A stretch of 10,630 nt of DNA from Verrucomicrobiota bacterium (GTDB taxonomy: Bacteria; Verrucomicrobiota; Verrucomicrobiia; Chthoniobacterales; UBA10450). Position 1 is the first letter of the stretch. Each line of letters begins with the position of its first letter. Made by a program: the position numbers and the translations under genes. The notes beneath the pieces are model-generated. The model was not told where the DNA came from. It searched no databases and saw nothing but the letters and a program-made list of their open reading frames with translations. The stretch covers positions 1 through 10,630 of the forward strand of contig QHMQ01000090.1 in NCBI GenBank assembly GCA_003217835.1. The letters run 5' to 3'. Shown one piece after another: positions 6,801 through 10,630 of the stretch.

Positions 6801-7737
6801 GGGCGGAGTGAAATTTCCGAAATTAACGCAGCCCATGGTCGATCTGCAGTTAAAGGCAAATAGTGCGCTTGTCGCGCGCAACGACACACTGACGGCGCGC
6901 GCAGATGCGGACATTAAAGTGACTGGACCATTTCTGACCGCAACCGTCACCGGAAACGTCGCGATGACGAACAGTCACTTCTTGAAAAATATCGATCTAA
7001 TTCCGATTGGTCTTCCGGGCAGACCGGCGCCGGAGCCGCCCTCGGCACGACCGGAATTTTCTTTCCCGGATCCGCCAATCCGCGATTGGAAATTTGATGT
7101 CGCAATTAAAACCAAAGATCCCGTGCTCATTCGCGGTAACCTGGCCACTGGCGGAGCAGTTAGCGATCTGAAGCTAACCGGCACAGGGCTGCATCCGGGA
7201 TTGCAGGGCGTGGTGCGGCTAGAGGACGTCGAAGCGACATTGCCATTCAGCCGGCTTCAGGTCTCCCAGGGATTGCTCTATTTCGACCCGGGCGATTCAA
7301 TGAATCCGCGAATCGATCTGCATGGCACTTCGGTCATCCGCGATTACACGGTGCGCGTTTATGTCTACGGAACTTTGCTCTCGCCCGAGGCGATTTTCAC
7401 GAGCGAGCCACCGCTGGCGCAGGAAGAAATCATTTCTCTGATCGCAACCGGCGCAACCAGAGCAGAACTCTCAGGAAATAACAACGTCCTGGCCGGACGG
7501 GCTGCGACGTTGTTGGTGCAACAACTTTACCGGAAAATTTTTAAAAAAGGCGAGCCGACCCAGAGTAATGCATTTTTTAATCGCTTGGATCTAGACGTAG
7601 GCCAGGTCGATCCTCGAACGGGGAAGCAGCAAGCCAGCGCGCGGTTCAAGATTAATGACCAGTTTGTAATTGTCGGCGATCTCGGAGTCGCAGGTGACTT
7701 TCGCGGGAAGTTAAAATATCTGATTCGGTTTCGCTGA
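3862..7737 (+). CDS. tamB: TamB-family translocation and assembly module / inter-membrane transport protein
   Basis: A roughly 1,291-residue AsmA/TamB superfamily protein. It begins with a short basic segment (THKRWWRH), a single inner-membrane anchor (about residues 18-33, VVTVAVCALLLAIF), then more than 1,200 residues of beta-rich periplasmic sequence expected to form a hydrophobic-grooved beta-taco that bridges to the outer membrane. The C-terminal TamB domain (about 900-1291) is diagnostic: GDV-like VRLEDVEATLPFSRLQVSQG, LLYFDPGD, then SLIATGAT, NRLDLDVGQVDPRTG and the ending LKYLIRFR. TamB proteins work with an Omp85 partner in outer-membrane protein assembly and probably in lipid movement between membranes. 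The next gene, 1 bp downstream, encodes that partner. No ATG suits the N-terminus: GTG 3862 gives a normal anchor; GTG 3808 and TTG 3772 are longer alternatives with unconvincing extra residues. Confidence 0.9.
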   Translation: MGEDRQADAQTHKRWWRHLVVTVAVCALLLAIFHRPILLALGRQIALHYAAKENLKATFRLEGNVFTNLTVRNLHAFPTRPSAIESIDIDLLYVDYSLFGLARHGLSHFLDNVEGRSARIVLNPAKAPLRPRPPKAKMELPSLFPERIRLTDATLMVRNQPHDFVAEAVDLDLNPRTPGDLRIEKLQLPAGDSWSKVSGQTSYANKNLIIRDLVLSDQEKIRLLNVDASHIDAKTLAINLDCAVGGGQLSGWITLSETKSSLDTKVHLAAENIAVESLNKFVILPEGYLSGRIEHLGLDGTGTADAPRAWNGTISLRMSDVHGREINFNTGVVEVSANQGRATLRSADLVQGQNEFHLRGTAEMPADFKDFGRSPASLEIAGTVADLQQLTAGLAQPITGSAKFDGKVDIVKAQIEANLNVTADSVGFSNGTIEKLNATTKASKIMPPGDVKKPWFADLRLRSNLNISNAHYRDYVIDSVEGAIDVFDDVVSLEPLNLRRNQNEAVIRGQYRLPEEVGKAASQPAALDFSLNAPEAGDFWTSDSLDKLSGPLQIAGQITWKQQIANGQLSIFGSNLKMRDLVFKQLSSQSSISNNVIYLNDLTASLNERDFVGGHGSLDLHVPYHYSGIASASISNLSTFQPMLRAFGNQNELAGSLSFDWEGSGNAQTFKNSGKLKLVLEKGRYGDLKSLRANVDATYSPDGLDVPIIFFASNNMDFQAIAQAKGETLEISKIQLDQGAAKFAAGYASIPFVWRNLGTSASVCPSNGKVVANFQSENLDIKKLFEDVGAKPVTSGILNIKLDAQGTIADLDARLDVQMRDLRSERFPKLEPATFDLSAQAIRDQLTVSGKLQQARIQPLELSANLPFDIPKIARARKLPDDTPITGKARLPRSSVNFIRQFVPEVAQLDGDLGLDVDVRGTIGQPVLSGSGDMTINVARANDPTLPALNNFKARLNFSGDALTIQQFGGELSGGKFTVTGGVKFPKLTQPMVDLQLKANSALVARNDTLTARADADIKVTGPFLTATVTGNVAMTNSHFLKNIDLIPIGLPGRPAPEPPSARPEFSFPDPPIRDWKFDVAIKTKDPVLIRGNLATGGAVSDLKLTGTGLHPGLQGVVRLEDVEATLPFSRLQVSQGLLYFDPGDSMNPRIDLHGTSVIRDYTVRVYVYGTLLSPEAIFTSEPPLAQEEIISLIATGATRAELSGNNNVLAGRAATLLVQQLYRKIFKKGEPTQSNAFFNRLDLDVGQVDPRTGKQQASARFKINDQFVIVGDLGVAGDFRGKLKYLIRFR

Positions 7738-7738
7738 G

Positions 7739-9910
7739 ATGCGTCGCAGGACCTTTTTCTGTCTTGCAAGTGTGGCCCTGATAGCAAACGCGGTGGCCCA
7801 GAACGCGGTGGACGTTGTCCCCCCTGAAGAAAGGCAAAAAACTCAGCAAGCGATAGTCAAGCAGCAGGAAAAGCGGGCGCAGCAGGCGAGCGTCATCGAA
7901 TTTCGCGGCCAGCAGGCTTTCAAAGAAAAAGAACTGCGTACCCAATTGAAGGAGGAGATTACAACGATCGACGATTACGGCTTAAGCCCGGCACGAGCAG
8001 ACGATCTCGCGTTCTTCCTGGAAGTCTTCTACCGCAAACATGGCTACGCAAAAGTAAACGTGCATTATGTGATCGAGTCGAAAAATCGCGTCCGTCTCGA
8101 TATCACGGAAGGGCCGCTCATGACCCTGAGTAAAGTAATCTTTGATGGAAACACCAAGGAATCGGCCGACAAACTCTTCGAATACGTGGTTGGGCCGACG
8201 CGCGAGCGCTACTCGAAATTGCAAAAAACTTTACCTTTCGTTGCCGCAGACATGCAGGAGGGAGCAAACCTGGTCCATCGCTTTTACGTTGCGGAAGGTT
8301 TTTTGGACTCTGTTGTCGATCCGCCGCGTTATGTCTTTCACGACCAAACCAATCAGGTGGACGTGGTCATCCCGATTCACGAGGGCCGGCAATATTTTTT
8401 CGGCAGCATCTCCTTTACCGGGCAGACAATTTACGATGCCGAAACGCTGCGCGGGCAAATATTCGATCTCTTGCAGCGGCCTTATACCGATGCGCGTGTC
8501 GCCGATATCCCACGGCGGATCGAGGCATATTACAAGACGCGTGGTTATTTCGACGTAAAAGTCGACGCGACCGCCGCGCCGGATCAGGCAGTGAATGAAC
8601 GAGTGCCGGTGCAAATCGTCATCGCAGCGGGACCAGTTTACCACTTTGACGGCGTAACTGTGAGCGGTCTCGCTCGGCTGCAACCCAGTTATGTCATCAA
8701 GCGTTTTAGCAAGTTGCAGGGCAAAACTTACAGCCCTGACGTCCTTGATGAGAGATTTCGAACGCTCATGAAGACAGGACTTTTCAGTCTCCTCCAAATC
8801 AAGCCGGTGCCCGTGGATGGACATTTGTTGCGGCTCGACATCTCGGCGGAGGAAGCAAAAAGCAAGGAGTTCGGTTTTTTAATTGGCTATGGCACATACG
8901 AGGGCGGGATCGTCGGTGTGCAATATCGCGACCGCGATCTTTTCGGTTACGGGCGTCCGGTCACGACGTCGATTGAGGTCTCGCAGCGAGGCTACAAGGG
9001 CGAAATTTTGTACGAAGATCCATTTTTTCTTGATACTGATTTTGCCTTCAAAGCGCGGCTCGCCGCGATCACCTTTGATTACGACGGCTACACAAAATTT
9101 GAATTGGGCGGACGACTCGAACTCACGCGCAAGATTACGAAACAAGATGAAGCTGGTCTGATCTTCGCGGTTCGACACGTAAAAATAACCGATGCTGGCA
9201 TCAAGCCGATATTCCTGGGCGACCAAAATTATTTTGTGAATACTGTCGGTTTGACGAACACGCTCGATATGCGGGAGAGCCCATACGTGACGCCGCGCGG
9301 TTTTCTCATCAACAACACTCTGGATCTGGCTTCGAATGCGTTCGGAAGCGACATCGAATTTATCCGCGGCACGATGCGGGTGGGCTATTACCTTCCTTTC
9401 GGCCCGAAACCGCTCACGCCGGGTGTGGTCGAAGATAAACCGGGTACTCCGTTACAGCGCTGGTTCCAGCAATCCTGGATCGGGTTCGGCGCTCGCGCGG
9501 GCATTATTCATTCGCTTACCGTGAGCGGGCCGGGAGAGGCAACGGCAATTCCGATTGACGAACGGTTTTTCAACGGGGGAAGCGACACCGTGCGAAGTTT
9601 TGGTGAACGGGATCTTGGCCCCCACGATCGAAAAGGTAATCCAATTGGAGGTGAATTTTTCACGGTCTTTAATATCGAATATACCTTTCCAATTTTCGGC
9701 GAATTACAGGGCGCGCTTTTCACCGATGCAGGCAATCTACTGCCTACGTCGGAAGAGCCTGGCCTTGACGATCTGCGCTACGCGATTGGCGCTGGGTTGC
9801 GGTATAAATTACCAATCGGTCCGATCCGACTCGACTACGGAGTTAATCCCGACCCGCATCCTGACGAAGATTTCGGCGCGTTCCATTTCAGTTTTGGTTT
9901 TGCCTTTTGA
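7739..9910 (+). CDS. Omp85-family outer-membrane assembly protein (BamA/TamA-like, four POTRA domains)
   Basis: A 723-residue outer-membrane protein. A Sec signal peptide spans residues 1-21 (MRRRTFFCLASVALIANAVA, cleavage near AQ-N). A charged Gln/Lys-rich linker (28-50) leads to four POTRA domains at about 51-125, 128-214, 218-297 and 301-371, each with the usual conserved GYxxV or I/V-x-F-x-G elements (HGYAKVNV, VIFDGNT, SISFTGQT, RGYFDVKV, VTVSG). Residues 377-723 form the 16-strand barrel, opening GFLIGYGTYEGG and including YEDPFFL, the L6 element GGSDTVRSFGERDLGP, and a C-terminal beta signal ending FSFGFAF. TamA normally has three POTRAs and BamA five, so four leaves the subtype open. 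The directly coupled tamB gene (TGA, 1 bp, ATG) argues for a TamA-type role; in organisms lacking TamA, a BamA-like protein may serve TamB. Confidence 0.9.
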   Translation: MRRRTFFCLASVALIANAVAQNAVDVVPPEERQKTQQAIVKQQEKRAQQASVIEFRGQQAFKEKELRTQLKEEITTIDDYGLSPARADDLAFFLEVFYRKHGYAKVNVHYVIESKNRVRLDITEGPLMTLSKVIFDGNTKESADKLFEYVVGPTRERYSKLQKTLPFVAADMQEGANLVHRFYVAEGFLDSVVDPPRYVFHDQTNQVDVVIPIHEGRQYFFGSISFTGQTIYDAETLRGQIFDLLQRPYTDARVADIPRRIEAYYKTRGYFDVKVDATAAPDQAVNERVPVQIVIAAGPVYHFDGVTVSGLARLQPSYVIKRFSKLQGKTYSPDVLDERFRTLMKTGLFSLLQIKPVPVDGHLLRLDISAEEAKSKEFGFLIGYGTYEGGIVGVQYRDRDLFGYGRPVTTSIEVSQRGYKGEILYEDPFFLDTDFAFKARLAAITFDYDGYTKFELGGRLELTRKITKQDEAGLIFAVRHVKITDAGIKPIFLGDQNYFVNTVGLTNTLDMRESPYVTPRGFLINNTLDLASNAFGSDIEFIRGTMRVGYYLPFGPKPLTPGVVEDKPGTPLQRWFQQSWIGFGARAGIIHSLTVSGPGEATAIPIDERFFNGGSDTVRSFGERDLGPHDRKGNPIGGEFFTVFNIEYTFPIFGELQGALFTDAGNLLPTSEEPGLDDLRYAIGAGLRYKLPIGPIRLDYGVNPDPHPDEDFGAFHFSFGFAF

Positions 9911-10044
9911 GAAATGTGAGACGCTGCACATATCTGCTGCCGATTCATTACCGTGCCCATTCAGCGAACGAAATTGATCGTGATCGCGCGGAGCTTGGAA
10001 AGATCGAGTCGGAAAATGGCGAACGTCCGAATCCGCTGGAATGA
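9907..10044 (+). other. Orphan short reading frame before the decarboxylase gene
   Basis: A frame open from TTG 9907 (or GTG 9916) to TGA 10042-10044 overlaps the decarboxylase start codon as ATGA. Its later part reads AHSANEIDRDRAELGKIESE followed by NGERPNPLE, charged and protein-like, while the first dozen codons are not. It fills most of the 130-bp gap after the Omp85 gene. It may be the tail of a lost gene that was once coupled to the decarboxylase, a short leader peptide, or chance. I do not recognise a family, and no Shine-Dalgarno site is evident. Confidence 0.25.
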
Positions 10045-10630
10045 AAGATCGAAAACCACAACCGGGCGGCGATGTCGGCGAGCTCGGGGATATTTCGCCG
10101 GAACTTTTTCGCGAGCAGCTTCGTCGGCTTGCCGATTGGATCGCCGATTATCGGGAAAATATCGGTCAGCGGCGGATTTCGCCTAATGACGAACCGGGCG
10201 CGATCATCGCGCGGTTGGATGCCGCGGCACCGGAAAGGGCTGCGTCGCTCGACGAAATCTTCGCCGAGGTCGAACGCGTAATTGTTCCCGGCGTTGCGCA
10301 CTGGGCGCATCCGCAGTTCATGAGCTACTTCGGCTGCACGACGACGAGTCCGGGCATTCTCGCTGAAATGATTACTGGCGCGCTAAACGTGAATGCCATG
10401 ACCTGGCGGACTTCGCCTGCCGCAACCGAGCTCGAAACGCTCGTGCTCAATTGGCTTCGGCAATGGCTCGGTTTGCCCAACGAGTTCTCGGGCGTGGTTT
10501 ATGACACGGCTTCAATTTCAACGATGCACGCGCTCGCGGCTGCGCGTGAACAAGCTGCACCGAATACACGGAAGCTCGGTCTGAGTGGACGCAACTTGCC
10601 GGCGTTTCGCATTTACACCTCGAATCAAGC
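10041..10630 (+). CDS. PLP-dependent aromatic-L-amino-acid decarboxylase family protein (N-terminal part)
   Basis: The visible 196 residues are the start of a group II pyridoxal-5'-phosphate decarboxylase (DDC/TDC/GAD family, usually about 470-500 residues); the remainder lies beyond the right edge. Recognisable elements are the N-terminal dimerisation helices (ISPELFREQLRRLADWIADY, 18-37), HPQFMSYF (90-97) that shapes the substrate pocket, the TWRTSPAATELE element (121-132), and GVVYDTASISTMHALAAARE (151-170), the cofactor-phosphate-binding loop in its DTAS form. The last residues, IYTSNQ, lead into the motif that normally supplies the His stacked on PLP; that His and the catalytic Lys are outside the window. 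The enzyme would decarboxylate an aromatic or related amino acid to its amine in the cytoplasm. ATG 10041 is at the usual distance from the first helix. It is probably separate in function from the tamB operon. Confidence 0.88.
   Translation, partial: MKDRKPQPGGDVGELGDISPELFREQLRRLADWIADYRENIGQRRISPNDEPGAIIARLDAAAPERAASLDEIFAEVERVIVPGVAHWAHPQFMSYFGCTTTSPGILAEMITGALNVNAMTWRTSPAATELETLVLNWLRQWLGLPNEFSGVVYDTASISTMHALAAAREQAAPNTRKLGLSGRNLPAFRIYTSNQ

Noticed and set aside
7789..7812. Short direct repeat AACGCGGTGG twice within 24 bp at the Omp85 signal peptide
   Set aside because: It encodes the small repeat NAVAQNAV around the cleavage site; too short to claim as a genomic repeat.
3862..10630. 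A new defence or biosynthetic system linking tamB, omp85 and the decarboxylase
   Set aside because: The decarboxylase is separated by a gap with a scar-like frame and shares no functional logic with envelope assembly; nothing in the sequence ties them together.
1..10630. tRNA, rRNA, CRISPR arrays, insertion sequences or prophage genes
   Set aside because: No cloverleaf-like segments, regularly spaced repeats, transposase motifs or long terminal inverted repeats were seen by eye.

Overview
The window looks like a chromosomal segment of a Gram-negative bacterium of moderately high GC, most plausibly of the Verrucomicrobiota (Spartobacteria/Chthoniobacter-like soil lineages). That placement rests on protein style and gene content (a TamB/Omp85 pair, a zinc-finger-less anti-sigma-like membrane protein, mostly weak Shine-Dalgarno sites) and is an inference that I could not test by a search. 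No tRNA, rRNA, CRISPR array, insertion sequence or phage gene is visible.

Left region (1-1247, minus strand): the N-terminal part of a FAD-dependent amine oxidase running off the left edge, then a decayed 2-enoyl thioester reductase (MECR/ETR-type) gene. This pseudogene carries a frameshifting internal deletion and has lost its C-terminal part, which is replaced by the last 35 codons of a Ste24-like M48 metalloprotease in another frame. Its start codon sits 2 bp from the divergent start of an intact cation diffusion facilitator (CDF) metal transporter (1250-2158, plus).

Middle region (2159-3861): converging on the CDF gene is a two-gene minus-strand operon, an anti-sigma-like single-pass membrane protein (3611-2922) followed 26 bp later by a nucleoside phosphorylase/MTA-SAH nucleosidase-like enzyme (2895-2191). 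A short orphan reading frame overlaps the anti-sigma start by ATGA. No recognisable sigma factor is present.

Right region (3862-9910, plus): a large tamB gene and, 1 bp later, an Omp85 outer-membrane protein with four POTRA domains. Together they form a translocation and assembly module or related inter-membrane/outer-membrane biogenesis system: TamB as the inner-membrane-anchored periplasm-spanning beta-rich protein and the Omp85 protein as the barrel it docks to. After a 130-bp gap holding another short orphan reading frame, the 5' third of a PLP-dependent aromatic amino acid decarboxylase-family gene runs off the right edge.

The most notable theme is gene remnants at junctions (enoyl reductase/M48 scar, two orphan tails with ATGA overlaps), suggesting a genome losing DNA by small deletions, or else assembly chimeras. 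I see no convincing wholly new multi-gene system; the TamB-Omp85 pair in reversed order is the most substantial functional unit.
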